Under the pieces are notes generated by a model that saw nothing but the letters and a program-made list of their open reading frames with translations, searched no databases and was not told the DNA's origin. Positions 21,984 through 35,051 of a stretch of 64,000 nt of DNA are shown here, one piece after another. Position numbers and translations under genes: made by a program. The stretch comes from Tribonema minus (taxonomy: Eukaryota > Sar > Xanthophyceae > Tribonematales > Tribonemataceae), in NCBI GenBank assembly GCA_017506865.1, contig JAFCMP010000379.1:310001-374000 (forward strand). Direction: 5' to 3'. Each line of letters starts with the position of its first letter. The first letter of the stretch is position 1.

Positions 21984-24163
21984 CGCGGCCTCCTTGCCTA
22001 CTTCAACGACGATGCCCGAGGTTGCTGTATCACCATCCAGATGCAAGGGTTGTCTTGCCAGGAGACAAGTAGCAACTATCTGAAATCGGCAGTCAGGTAC
22101 AGCTCATAAGGCTCTTCAGCTTGATCACGCACTCCACGTCACGATCAGCAAACAGGACCTGCAAGGATGAGTGAATCAACGAGACAAATCGGATTGTGAA
22201 GTCCTCGTCTCTCCATGCAGGCACAGCGTCCGTGATCGCAAAGTAAACACTGCAAACAAAGAATGACATTTTCAGCAGTGCGTAGCCAACAATGAAGCGA
22301 GGGTACCACGACAGCGCGGTGCCAACTGGCACGAAAGCGAATTGAACATGCGTCACGCACCTTTTGCTTGAACCTTCCGGTGTAGCGGATCTGCTGGCGG
22401 ACCAGCCAGCACGAATGCACTCGCAGCACACAACACCTCTCCCACGCGCGTTCCCTGCAGAGCGCGTGGCACTTTTGCGAGAGGGACCCCCACGGCGAGG
22501 ATCAAGTCCTGGGTACGTTCACGTACGCGAACGTGTGGCATATGGCATGATGAACGTGAACGTCATGGTGAACGTATGCATGACGAATGATTGATATGCT
22601 CTTCGATGCATGCGTCATGCCAGCAATGTTTGTAAAACAAATCGCCCCCAACGCATCTACTTTACTTCAAGAATCTACCAAAGTGTTCTACGTTTGCCAA
22701 CTCGCTGGGTGATGTACGGAGGACGTAGGGGAGGATCCCGAGATGCCATTTGGCGGCGGCGGCGTTTGAGTGGTTGTTGTTGAGACGCTTTCAGACTGTC
22801 ACACGACATGAGATTCCGTACAGCAAGCTTCAAGTTAGATGCCATTCATCTGGGCTTTTTTCGCGCCCTGAGCGAGAACTAATAAAAAAGTACAGAGCAG
22901 CAACCCTCATGTGCTCATGAACACAAACATCAAACAAAAGCATGATCAACAGCGCCTGCCCGGGCATCAGTCGCTTTTATCTCACATACAGTATGACGTA
23001 TTGCACCATCACCATCCATTGCTTGAGAAGTGCATGCTGTAGATCAGATGCAGTATACGTTCGCGCAAACAAGCATTGCAGTAATTTATGGCGCTGTGCC
23101 ATTCCACTTGCCGAGGATTGTGGGGTGTGAGTCAGACATGTGAGCGCAACTTGAAGGCGAAAAATCAGCATTCAGATTTGGCACATCATACGCCAGATAC
23201 GCCAGCAGTGCTCTCACATCAGCAGTGTATATTCTCATGAAACACCATCACATGCACAGTGTTAGAAGCAACAGAGCACCAGGGTAGTGATAACGAGGAC
23301 AGATATGTTGGAGGTTACAGGTGATGGTGGTGCTCAGGCAGCATGATCAGCGCGCATTACCCTTTCCACTGTTGAGTCTCAAGAGAGTCTTGTACTACCA
23401 AGTACAGCCAGCAGTTTACTATGTATGTACAGCAAACAGGTGCACAGCATTGTCAACAAGCCACACCATGACGCCAAGCAGGCAGCAGATGCAGAACAGC
23501 AGGCAGAAGAAGACAAAAATACAAATTGCTGAAGCAAAAACGAATTCGTGATTTACCCTGACAGCGGTCAAATTCGTCATGGACAAAGCCAGTCCCCATA
23601 GTGTATGGGTGTGTCATGAGAGGAACCCAGCAGTTTCATGGCTGGCATGGACACAAATGAGATCGGGGGGGGGAGGGGTGGGGGCGGAAGTGGAGTGCTG
23701 AAGATAACGATACCTAGGCAAAGGACTGCGGAAGGAACCAACCCGATGGGCAAACGGACGCTAAAAGGGGCAACCGGCCCCCAGGGCAGGGATTGAAATC
23801 GTGGGCGCGTACCTAGCAGCCCCAAGCCTGTGCGATTGCAGTACGGATGAGGAAAGATGGCGGGAAAGGGGTGGCCGTACTCACGGGCGCAGAGCAGCGA
23901 TGGAGCGGCGTGCCACGTGTTTCCGCGCCGTCGCCGTTTCGTTCCGAGACCACCACCCTGTCATACCTACCTACTGGAGTGGCAGGGGGAAGGGGACGTC
24001 TTGCCCATATGAGGGGGGGGGAGGGGGGGGGGTGTGCAGGGGGCTCGAGTAATGATGGCGGCGCGCGTGTGGCATCACACGGCGCCGCCGCAACGTCTAC
24101 GGTCGCAAGCAAAGGCGCATCTGTGTATCAGCGGCAGCCGCAGGTGGTGCGGCGCAGCGCTGT
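21984..24163. other. Spacer between lipin start and phosphate transporter stop
   Basis: Both flanking genes are on the minus strand, so this holds the lipin promoter and 5' UTR and the transporter 3' UTR. A minus-strand open frame of 112 codons (22093-22431) with two hydrophobic stretches has no family I recognise. The second copy of the dispersed repeat lies at 22739-22890. G homopolymers occur near 23665-23690 and 24010-24032. Confidence 0.5.
22739..22890. repeat. Dispersed repeat, copy 2 (SINE-like)
   Basis: Matches 9406-9552 over its whole length, including the G-rich start (TTTGGCGGCGGCGGCGTTTG), the CGCGCCCTGAGCGAGAA block and the A-rich tail. No clear flanking direct repeat is visible at this copy. 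Confidence 0.65.
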
Positions 24164-27100
24164 TTACGCAGAGGCCTCGACGCTTGCGCGCTTCTTCAGG
24201 AGCCCCGGGTCCTGGGAGTCGTGAAGCTCGAGCTGCTCCAGAGACTTGCCTGCGGAGGGGGAGGGGGGGGGGGGGGGGGGGGGAGGCGTTAGCGCCTGAG
24301 AGTTGGAGAACATTTGGAGAGGTGCATCAATGCTGCACGTGTCACCGCGCCAACAGAGGAATTCTACGTGATAAAGCACATACATCATGTAGCACATACA
24401 TGAGCAAGACGGATACTGGATTGGGCAAGGCAGTGACAGTGCACATTCACCTGTGACCACTGGTTCCCGAGCATCACAACACAAGTGTGCACCTCAAAGC
24501 ATATACATGTGTGTAGCTGTAACAACCAGTACCGTTACCACATACACTTCAAGCTAAATCAATACAAACAGCCGTGACTACATTACCGCACGCACTCACC
24601 CTTGGTCTCCGGGACAAAGAGCAGCGACACGATGAGCCCCAGGCCGTTGGTCGCGGCGAGGATGGCCAGCGAGTTCTGCAGGCCAATGCCGACGTTGCCG
24701 TAGTCCTTCTTGTCGTCCGGGTTGCTGGGGTCCTTGGAGGCGTACAGGAAGCCAAAGGCGCCGATGATGGCGCCCGCCTTGCCGCACGCCGCGCAGAAGC
24801 CGTGCGCCGAGCACCGCCACGCCGAGGGGAAGACCTCCGAGGGGATGATGAAGGTGGTGGAGTTGGGGCCCCAGTTGGCGAAGAAGAAGGTGGCTGGGGG
24901 GGGGGGGGGGGGGGGCGAGGGGGAGGGGTTTCGGGGGCAGGTTGAGCGTAGCTGCTGGGGCGTGCATGTCGCATGTGCTTTCACCAATCTGACATTGGTC
25001 GGGCAGCATGTGAAGAGGCCCAGTGTTGCGAACAGAAAGGAGCTTGATTGCTCATGTTGTAGTGTCGAAACAGTGATACCGTAACCTGCTGCTCACCATT
25101 CAGGATGACAAGGCAGCGACAAGGTCGGGCAGGTCGTTGCAGGCTTGAATGCTGCACGTTCAAATGTGTGCAGACTGCAGAACATGTTGCTTGCAAACCA
25201 GCCACGATGATATTGAGATTCATGTACGCCGTTACTCACCAGCGTACAGGATGACGAAGGCGGCGACGTGGTCGAGCAGGTCGTTGTAGGCACCGGCGAG
25301 GATGGCCATGAAGAGGGTCATCATCAGGAAGCCGCCGTCCTGGATCTTCTTGCGGCCGAGCTTCTCAACGGTGAAGACGGTCTGCAACAAGTTATATGAG
25401 TGACAGGAGCAGAGTCAGTACGCTGTAGTGGATTGCTGGACTGTGTGAAGTGTGTCTGCAATGTGTCACAGCTCATTGCAGCGGAAAAGAGCTTTGAGTG
25501 ACCTAAGATAGCTTGATCTGTGCGATGTGAAGACACGCAGCAGATACGGCACGTGCATTGATAGCTGTTGCTCAGCAAACCATGGTGCAATGCCGGCATG
25601 CAAAACTCATCCACATTAGTGATGCACATCATCTTGGTGAGGTGAATACCATGACAGTCGTGTGCCCTTGAGCGCAATGACCTCTTTGAAGTGCCAGTCA
25701 TGCAACCAAATGTGTTATTTTCAAGGCACAGGGGACACCAACTCACCATCCAGTAGCCGGGGATGGTGCTGAAGAGGGCGAGGATAGCCTGCGCGGAGAG
25801 GAGCAAAACGGATCATGGCATTAGCAAAATGGAAGTTGCATGTCACATACATATAGCAGGACCAGTCAAGCCAATGGGGCAGGCATCCAAGCGCAATGCG
25901 ATTTGTAGGCACTCTCATCACTAGGTCATCTCTCCCACACATTGCTGATAGCTGCCATAACCGCGCCCTCACGAGCACAGGCCGCGCCGATGAGCACTGC
26001 AATCACCAGCGTAATTCACTCAGACTGCAGCAGTTTCTGCTGTTCTGCGCGACCATCTACCGCATCCCCGCAAGCACTTGCCCAAACTACATGCCTGAAG
26101 CACGAGCACAGGCTCCTGCGCACACAACAGCTGAGCACTGCCACTCACTGCGTCAACTTCTAAGGTATTCACCTGGGCGCGGGCGATGAGGAAGGTCTCA
26201 AACAGGGGGCTCATCCAGCAGCCGTCGTCCTTGCTGTGGCACGAGTGCGCCAGGCTGTTCTGCAGGTCGGACGCGCAGTTGGCCGTGCCGGCGACGATGT
26301 CCTGGACCGCAGCGGAGGACGTGCCGGAGCCATACTCGTAGATGTTGGCGGAGCTGCGGTGGCAGGGCGAGAGAGAGGAGAGGTGGATGGTGAGTGGACT
26401 GCCAATGCGCATGCGCAGACTGGCGGTTACTCATGCAGAAAAGTCTTTCAAAAACTATCGCTACTGTACCAAGATTCAAAGACCATTTCAAGAGCATTTG
26501 CGAGTAAAGTAACCTTTGGTATACTATCTGTTGCTAGGTATCAAGATACAAAGGGCATGTCACCAATATGAACACGGCACATGTTGCACAGATCTCAAGA
26601 CTGACCTGCAAGTCGTCTTGAGGGGGACCAGGGGCGACTGGTGGTAGATGTCAGTCTGGGGCCAGAACACGTTGATCTTGGGCACCCAGCCTGTGCACCA
26701 ATGGGCATCACCAACACAGAGGAGAGAGGATCCAGAGTCAGGGTTGCATGTGTGTTGCGAGCCATGTCTTGACAAGGAAACAAAAAAAGAAAACACTTGG
26801 GGTGTGGCTGTAGGCTGCATCAGGAATTCACTCGAGCAAAATCACCGGCACAAAAGGTATCTCACATGCAGCGAGGTATACAACGCACACGTGTATTCAC
26901 GCACTCCAGCAGCAAAATCACCATCACAAAGGCATACCGACATACCCCACACGGGACGCATCACTCACCGATGGTCTTGAACACGTCGGACTGGAACAGG
27001 CCCTGGGAGTAGAAGGCAATGTCGAGGAGGAACCAGCACATGGCGCAGCCAAAGAGGCGCGAGCCGTAGACCTTGACAAACTCGCGCCACGTCTGGCGGC

Positions 27101-30100
27101 GGATGGCGCTGGAGTCCTCGGCGACGACTGCCTGGCCTAGCACGCCAGACATGTCCTTGGACGCCTTGGCCTCGTCGTGGGCAACCTGCATGGTGTACCT
27201 GAGGGGATAAGGGGAAGAGGGGGTGGGGGTGAGCACTGCTGCGTGTACTGTAGTCTTGTTGAAGAGGCAGAAAAACCCATGGCACAACACTACGGACATG
27301 TCCTTGGACGCCTTGGCCTCGTCGTGGGCAACCTGCATGGTGTACCTGAGGGGATAAGGGGAAGAGGGGGTGGGGGTGAGCACTGCTGCGTGCACTGTAG
27401 TCTTGATGAAGAGGCAGAAAAACCCATGGCACAACACTACGGTCATCAGTCTCGGATCCTCCCTGCCACAGCATATGCATAAAAAACGCCGCTCTTCGCA
27501 TGACTGGAGCTCAGAAGCCATAGCTAATACATCGCGTTAACACAGTGCGACAGCAACAGACTCGCTACTGCTTGTGGAGAAATGAAACGACTGATGATGG
27601 GGTACCACCGCCACTTCAACTGTGCGAACAGGCGCTCCATGCGACAGCAACAGACTCGCTACTGCTTGTGGAGAAATGAAACGACTTGATGGTGGGGTAC
27701 CACCGCCACTTCAACTGTGTGTTCAACTGTGTGAACAGTCGCTCCACTGTGGCACCGCAACAACCACACTACTCAACAACTAGCCATGTCTACCCACTCA
27801 TGTGCATAGTTTTTTTTTTTTTTTTTTCTGTACAAAATCCAACTTCAACTTGACGGTCTTAGCGCTCACCGTGCGGTCTCCGGCATCTTGTTGCGCAGGT
27901 ACATGGTGGCGACGGTGGGGATGGCGCTGAAGGTCAGCACGATGCGCCATACGTAGTCAGCGTTCTGCGGGCTCTGGGGGGCCAGGTTGTGGAACGCGGC
28001 GGAGACGATGACGGTGACCGCCGCGGCGACCAGGATGCCGGTGCCCTGCATGGCGAACACGGCCGCCACGAAGGCACCGCGGTTCTTGATGGAGCTGCGC
28101 AGGCAGGGGGAGCACAGGGAAGGCAAAGCGGTTGGAGTTAAGAGATGAGCAGTTGGCTTGAGCGATGCGCAAGAAGCGTCACGCAGTGCTGAAAATCATG
28201 GCGGCATGAACCTCACGGAACAGCTGGTTGACGCCAAAACGACATGTGTAGGCAACATGCTCCATGCGATGGGAAACTTGTAGATAGCTGATAACAGGAG
28301 TATGTATGTGATGGTAGCTTGTGGTGCATCATAAAACAGATCCTACACATCACTATGGCAGAGTGTGCTCGAGCTGCATGCACGACGCATGAGGCAATGT
28401 ATTCCTTGGCACTCACAACACAGTTCAAAAAGTGTTCAAGACTTCAAGTGGCGCACCTGTACTCCGACATGATGGTGGCGGAGAGCGGGTAGTCGCCGCC
28501 AACGCCCAGACCAAGCCTGCGAGGATGCAGACAAGCGGAGGACATTCGTAGAACAGGTTCAAGGTTGAGGTGACATAACACAAGCTGTCGGCAAGGGCGA
28601 CTGACTGCGCAACGCCTCACAAACGGCAAGCACATGACAGTGGGAAAAAGCCGCGCACAGACTAAGATACTGCCGTGGGGCAAAGCGACTCATTACGCGG
28701 GGCGTCTGCCCCTATCACATGTTGAAAAGCACCAGCTGACCAGCACAAAAAACCTCTATGATAGACAAGCGCCACCTTGCATGCTCAAACTTTGAACCGC
28801 GTCTTGGCAACTGCCGAGGCGGCCCTCAGCTTCTGTTGCATCCATCGCAGCCGCCAGACAACAAGCACGCCAGTGCCCGCGTAATTTCGTGTCAACACAA
28901 CCTGCCCCAGAAATGTGTACGAATGATCTGCTCATTACTCACATGAAACGCCAGAAGCACAGGGTGCCGATGACTGCGTCAGGGGAGTTGCCAAAAGACA
29001 GACCAGAGCCGATGCTGGAGACGACCATGAGCCAGAGGGTGAGGCCGTACACGGACTTGCGGCCGAATTTGTCGCCCTGTGGTCGATGCAATGTGAGCAA
29101 AACCACCAATCATGAGATTTTGAAAGGTGACTTTGTGCATGACAATTGGCAGTGTCAGAATCGACATGGTGCTGGAAACAACCATGAGGCATTGACGACA
29201 CAGACTAATGAATAAAGCGACCACTCTATGACATGTATTGACCATTGTGACATGGAATGGTCATGGCTGAAAGTGCAACCGATGTTCATTGGTGGCAGTT
29301 TTGGGGTTGGATGGCATGCAGTCCGTAGCTCAAACACATGGAGGATGAGGTACAGACGGTGAAAGTGCGCAACACGTCTGTGCCACAGTATGTGTTGCAT
29401 CATCTAGACGCAACCATGGTGCACTCACAATGCGCTCCCAAACATACACGCAAGTGTTGTCAGGTGCACTGATGTGTCAAATGCACTGTTGTGCAATGAG
29501 CCATAAATTTCCAAAACATTTCAGTTCTGACAGAACTTCAACTCACCAGGTAACCAAAGAGAAGCTGGCCTGCAAGGGTTCCGCACAGGGCCACACTCGA
29601 CAGCGCTGCGGCAATGTTGATGGGCATGTGTCCGCCGTAGCTGCAGGGAGTCAAAGTAAAGAAAATCATCGTATCGTTAGTTGCAGAAATGTTGACACGT
29701 CAAGTTGCACAATCACGCATGCGTGGAGTTGTGGGCCGCAGTTGATGCAAGGGCAATAGCTGACAAGATCGCTTCTGCATCCACACTTAACAACTGCCTG
29801 CGATACTTCTATGACTATGTATGTATGTATCTCTTATGACAATGAACAATGGGTGTGGAGAACCGGCACCAAATGACAACAAAACCGACATGGTCGATCT
29901 GCCCCTGACTTGCCAGTGCGTAGCATTCATCAAGAAATAGACACGCCGCATGAGCAAAATGAGGGTGGACTCACTAGATGCGGCCGATCAGCTTGGTGAG
30001 GAGGCCAATGGAGAACAGGTCATCTGCAACAAAGGGGCAATGCAATCAGATCCAAACGTCAGAGAATGTACAGACACACAACAAGGCTTCTGACAGGGCA

Positions 30101-31354
30101 GGCGGAGACCCTTTGCTCCAGCACAACGAGTGGGCAGTTGAAACGTGCGTCAAAAATGAGTTGGTTGCCAGCTTGCAGCATGCAAAACGAATGTCATGAC
30201 ATTTCAGCTGTGCCATGACGCCAATGCGCCAGAGACTTGCATTTGTGCTGCAGCTGCCAGGGACATATTTATGAACACATGGACGTTGAAGGTCCGGCCT
30301 TCATGCACTTGACACTCACATGCGTCTGTGAAGAATCCCATGCCCGCGATGGCCACAGTCTTGATGTGGAAGAGACTGCCAAGAATATAGACACACATAA
30401 AGGAAATGGCACTGAGCGTCAGTGCGCAATGACTCATGCAAAAAAATGACGCCAAAGCAATTCATGTCCCCAGTGTTATCTTTCCTGTTGCGAAGGCTTA
30501 GAGTAAGTCTGTTGCGCAGGCTTAGAGTGAGTTACAACTCAAGCCCGGAATACATCAACAAAAACACGGACCCTCATCAGCATCATCGCAGCCCGAGCTG
30601 AAGTGCAGCAGCTACCCGATGACTGCCAAACACCAAGATGCGCTGCAATTAGTTGCTTATGCTCAAGACCACTCAGACATGATGGGGCCGAGCTAACAAG
30701 AGTCAGCGTTCAATGACCGATCCTCGCGGAGGGAGGCCGAGGCGAGCGTGAAGTATAAGTCGTACCAGCATCATCGTTTGAGTGAGCGTGAGCGCACTGC
30801 AACGTTGTCGGTTAAAGTGAGCACCTAACGAATCTGTGTCGGATAGACGGCTTGTGCGGCTAAGGCGACAGCGAACATCGGCTCAAATGTTGCTGGTGGT
30901 AATCGCTGGGCAAGTTGAAGCTCTCGCCAGCTTACTTGCGGCTGGGGGTAGTGCCACACTCACAGGCACTGCATGCGCATAAGCATCGGATATCTGTTGC
31001 TTTGCAAGCCAGGTAGCAAAGCAGGCAGCGTCGCTTGCAATTGCCGCAACCAGGACTATCACGACTGCTGCCACAACCGCAGTCCTGGCCGCAACCATCG
31101 TGCCGGCTATGCGGCGCAAACCCATAGCTTGCTCACGGATAACGCATGACGCACCGCGGAAATGCTGGTCTGCCACGGTAAGGATGGGGGTGGTGAAGCC
31201 TAGGTGCTGCGGGTCGCCATATAGCAGGCGGCATTTGCTGAACTCACCTCGTTTTGGCATTGTCCAGCGAGGCCAGCACTCCGCTGGCTGGTGCTGCGCC
31301 GTCCATGGGAGCTGTGCGGGGATCAGTGGTGTCCTTGGCACCGAGGGGAGACAT
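24164..31354 (-). CDS. PHT1: PHT1-type H+/phosphate symporter (MFS)
   Basis: Imports inorganic phosphate with protons across the plasma membrane. Fourteen exons chain in phase with GT-AG introns: 31354-31248, 30375-30320, 30023-29975, 29640-29547, 29076-28943, 28516-28457, 28094-27870, 27198-26969, 26690-26606, 26353-26173, 25788-25747, 25381-25240, 24893-24600, 24249-24164 (TAA): 594 residues, slightly longer than the usual 520-560. Landmarks: LASLDNAKT then [19 protein letters not shown] (about 40-60), [32 protein letters not shown], the PHT1 signature [14 protein letters not shown] (about 150-165), [21 protein letters not shown] (about 300), [14 protein letters not shown] (about 470) and [14 protein letters not shown] near the C-terminus. 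The Asp, Tyr, Gln, Trp and Asn positions known to bind phosphate in this family are all kept. The large central loop is present. It is the only fully phased gene in the window. Promoter and exon 1 also exist as a second copy at 34706-35051. Confidence 0.97.
25094..25146 (-). repeat. Donor echo of transporter exon 25381-25240
   Basis: The exon end coding [19 protein letters not shown] recurs about 145 bp downstream as a decayed copy, with a one-codon deletion and frame loss. Confidence 0.8.
27148..27441 (-). repeat. Recent 147 bp tandem duplication across a transporter acceptor
   Basis: Two head-to-tail copies, 27148-27294 and 27295-27441, differ at only about three positions. Each holds the start of exon 27198-26969 ([16 protein letters not shown]), its acceptor and polypyrimidine tract. 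The lower-coordinate copy joins the rest of the exon; the upstream copy is an unused or alternative acceptor. Confidence 0.95.
27548..27752 (-). repeat. Tandem duplication of about 100 bp in transporter intron 7
   Basis: Two near-identical units of about 101 bp beginning GCGACAGCAACAGACTCGC; the second has an extra GTGTGTTCAACT-like insertion. Purely intronic. Confidence 0.9.
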
Positions 31355-31594
31355 CGACGGCGGGGGGCCTCAGGCGTGGGCTGATCAGGCTGCACGCTTG
31401 GTCTGGCTGCTCCGCTGTGAGTGCCCTGTGTGTGTGTGTTGTTGTGTGGTGGCCTCAAGGTTTGTGGCTGCAACAAAGCGTCGCCGAGCCAGCTGAATCA
31501 CTTGATTCAGTCGTGAATCTGGTCTTGGTCGCTGCTTGCTCTTTCATTTGGAGCCCCGATGTGGTGTAAGAGTGCCATGCAGCGGCGCGAGAGC
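31249..31594 (-). promoter_or_regulatory. Transporter exon 1 and upstream region, source copy of a 346 bp repeat
   Basis: The repeat covers 106 of the 107 bp of exon 1 plus about 240 bp upstream of the ATG (at 31354), presumably 5' UTR and core promoter. It matches 34706-35051 without visible differences. The match stops one base before the exon 1 donor. Confidence 0.9.
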
Positions 31595-34457
31595 GGGAAA
31601 GGGCCGTAATATATCACGAGCCAACCCTCTGAAGCTGCGACCAGCCGTGCGCAGCAGCCACGACTAGAGGCTGCAGCGATGCCCATCGCGCTCGCAGCCA
31701 GCGCACGCTCGCGCGTAGCCCGTGCGTCGAGCAGAGGGCATGGGAGCGAGTGTCGTTAGAGTGCTGTGAGGAACGGGGTTTTGGGGGTTGAAGATGTTGA
31801 CCCCATTTATTTATCAGCGGTGCTTCTTTATCCCGGACGTCGCAGACTGGATGCTCGGCACAGCTTGCTTGCGTCGGTACGGCCGCCAGCTTGCTTTGCT
31901 GATGCGACAGCTTGCTTTGCTGATGTTGCAGGAGGGTTCGCCTAGGTTCAACGATTGACGGGTGCTGCTGCGAAAATCAAATGCACTCAAGTTGAAGGCT
32001 CATCTGATGCGATGTGCGATCTGCTAAGATTCGGCCTGCGTCTTTGGCAGTGGATGGATGAGCCCACCCACATGCGGTGCCAACGGCAGCAAGATGTGCC
32101 ATGTGTATGATCTGCCAGCTGAGCTGGCGAGTAGCTGTTGTACTCTTCACTGTCGTAGTGGCTCAGGTTGTCACTGCTGCACAAGGCAACAAGGCGGCAG
32201 CTGCCTACTAGGTCAAAATGTCATGTAGTACGAGTATGAATTCTTCTTGCTCACATTGTCAGGCTGAGCAGGGATGCTCACTCCGCGACGACGTCAGGGA
32301 TGTGTGGTCAGGACGATGTTTTCACGTTGACAGTTGCGTGCAATTCCTTCAACTCTCACTGAGATGACGATATGATGGCCATGGTGCAAGCGGCAAAGAA
32401 TCTGCATGCATGTGTATATACAACCAACAGCGTGTATCATCTGCCGTCCGAATCGCTTGCCAATAATGTCCCAGACAATCATGCAATGAGAGGCACTCAC
32501 AGAGTCAGTGGCCGGGCACTGCATATGGCATGGCAATGTGCAGGCAATCAGTGACTGGCAGAACTACTAGACTACGTACTACGATTTCAACATGTTAAAA
32601 CACAACTGTTACACCGTGTGACCGGCGAAAACTTGATGATCAGTGCAGTCTATGTGCTACTAGTAGTACCTGTACTATTCAGCGCTTGTTGGCCTGGCTT
32701 GCCAACAGTGTGCTACATGTAGTCACTGTGCTTTAGGAGCTGCAATCAAGCACTGCAATTTCAAACCCGATCTTTCGGTGCAGGCAACAGAGTCAGTTGG
32801 ACCAGCCCTTTTTTGTCTCATTTGGCAGGTGCAACTTAAAAACGGTCGGGCTTGAGAAATTTCCAGCTCCCACTAGTCCACAGTGAAATTAGATGCAACT
32901 TGCTGGCCTCAGGCTGCCACGTGCATTTGTGCAAACTACAAGCTATGAAAACCTCTCAGAGGCTCCTGAACACACTTCTGAACAGCTACACCGTGTGACT
33001 TCGAAGTACATGCTGGCCATGCACACCCGGCCCAGGTCTTCCCTGCACGCCGGCAGCGCCATGGCCACATTCGCCGCAAGGCAGCGGCGACGAGCATGAC
33101 TGAGACAATCAACACTCTACAGCAGTATCCAGGGCAATTTTGCAGCTACCAGTGGTCATGCATACACAATGTCATGCCATTATGGTGTACTAAAAATTTA
33201 TGATGTGTATGGCATACACTGTATGCCCCACTTCAGGCCGAAGGCGCCAGCGCCTGATTGCAATTTGGGCATGTGGACGGCGCGACGCTACAATCTTGAA
33301 GTTCATCGCAGATCTTGACAATGTGGCACAAAATTTCCCCCAGGGTACTGAATAAAAGTGTGCCAACGAAGAGCGCACTTGCAAAGACCGCCCACAAAGC
33401 TCAGACACAATTGGCGTGAAAATGCCTAGGCTGCAGTGTCTGCGGGCAGCAGCCCAAAATGTGACGTTGCCACATACACGGACTGGGGGACATCTTGCTA
33501 AGTTGCCGTGACGGCAATTCACTGATGCTGACTGTGATGGCCTGCTGGTTGTAGATGGACTTCAGGGCTACTATGTAATAGAATTCAAACCATTCCACTC
33601 CAAAAGCAGCCCTCTACAGCCACATGTCATGGCGCCCTTCGTTCACTGGCAGATAGCGGCACGAGCATTGAGTACACTCATTCTCCCCCACTGCAGCAGT
33701 GTGCTTCAGCTGTGTGTCTCTCACATTTGTACAACTCATCAACTGTGTTACACCCATTCCTTCCACAACACAGTTGAGTGCTTGAACTGACAGTGTGCAA
33801 CTTGTGGCACATTGTGCTTTAGCACTTGATTGACAGAATCTGTTGCTCCCATGTGAGTCAATGACAGTCCCACCAATTTGAAAGGCAACGAGGCAACATC
33901 TACGTCCAGGATTCCAGCTTCAATCCATGTCTGTGCGACACCGCAATGACTGGTCTCAGCTCTGGCGCTCATGGTGTGAAATCAATGCACGTTAGGCTGA
34001 GTTGCTGATGCATGTCACCTGCAGGCGACGCATCTGCTGCGGCTCTCGTGATGCCACAACCCTGCTTGTGTCAGCTTTGTCTGCAGCGCGCTCATCGGGT
34101 GTTGCTGCGAGGATTCAGTGTGCGCCTTTGTGCACATGGCTTGGTCGCTCCGACTCTCTAAAAACTTCCTCCCCCGTGGACACGCACCTCGATCCTTCAC
34201 ACACCGCTGCCTGAAAAAATATAGTTCAAGTTCAATCATCAAGTGTCTGTTGAAGTTTTGACTTGAGGAGAGCAGCAGCAGCGCGCAGGCAGCGCAGAGG
34301 CTGAGGAACGCAGCGCGCAGCTGCTTCGAGTCGCGCCAAGGGCTTTAAAACACACTTCAGCTCTGACTGCAAAGTAAACACAAGCAGCATAACGTTGGCT
34401 GAGCTGCATCCTGGCAAGGATGAGGATGCATCCCCCCGCAAAACTGAAGGTGAACCT

Positions 34458-34811
34458 TTAGGTTGGCAGGTTTCTTGACGGCGCTGATGCTATTTCAGCG
34501 GCGCACACATTCGAATTGTGCTGACACGCCACAGCAGCGGTGTGCATCGACCATGCGCCAAACAACTCGCAGGAGCCAGATGAGAAGCTCGATGTCACGT
34601 GAGCACGGTGAGCAGGGTGACAGAGATTTATCGCCCCGGGGCCTTCGATGATCTCCGCGAGCAGCCTTGCTGTTCGAGCACTGCAAGTGCTAGTCGCTTG
34701 ACACGTCGTTTTGGCATTGTCCAGCGAGGCCAGCACTCCGCTGGCTGGTGCTGCGCCGTCCATGGGAGCTGTGCGGGGATCAGTGGTGTCCTTGGCACCG
34801 AGGGGAGACAT
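34458..34811 (-). pseudogene. Chimeric ORF starting with duplicated transporter exon 1
   Basis: The duplicated ATG opens a frame of 117 codons. Its first 34 residues ([13 protein letters not shown] to LASLDNAKT) equal the transporter N-terminus; the remaining 83 residues, rich in Ala, Ser and Cys, come from unrelated sequence and match nothing I know. Because about 240 bp of upstream sequence was copied as well, the frame may be transcribed. It could be a dead fragment or a young gene. Confidence 0.5.
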
Positions 34812-35051
34812 CGACGGCGGGGGGCCTCAGGCGTGGGCTGATCAGGCTGCACGCTTGGTCTGGCTGCTCCGCTGTGAGTGCCCTGTGTGTGTGTGTTGTT
34901 GTGTGGTGGCCTCAAGGTTTGTGGCTGCAACAAAGCGTCGCCGAGCCAGCTGAATCACTTGATTCAGTCGTGAATCTGGTCTTGGTCGCTGCTTGCTCTT
35001 TCATTTGGAGCCCCGATGTGGTGTAAGAGTGCCATGCAGCGGCGCGAGAGC
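34706..35051 (-). repeat. Duplicate of transporter promoter and exon 1
   Basis: Identical by eye to 31249-31594, offset 3,457 bp, same orientation. The homologous block ends at the last-but-one base of the exon; the GTGAGT donor is absent and the copy reads on into unrelated sequence. Upstream homology ends about 240 bp before the ATG. Confidence 0.95.

Noticed and set aside
22093..22431. 112-codon minus-strand frame with hydrophobic stretches upstream of lipin
   Set aside because: No family resemblance; it may be part of the lipin 5' region or chance.
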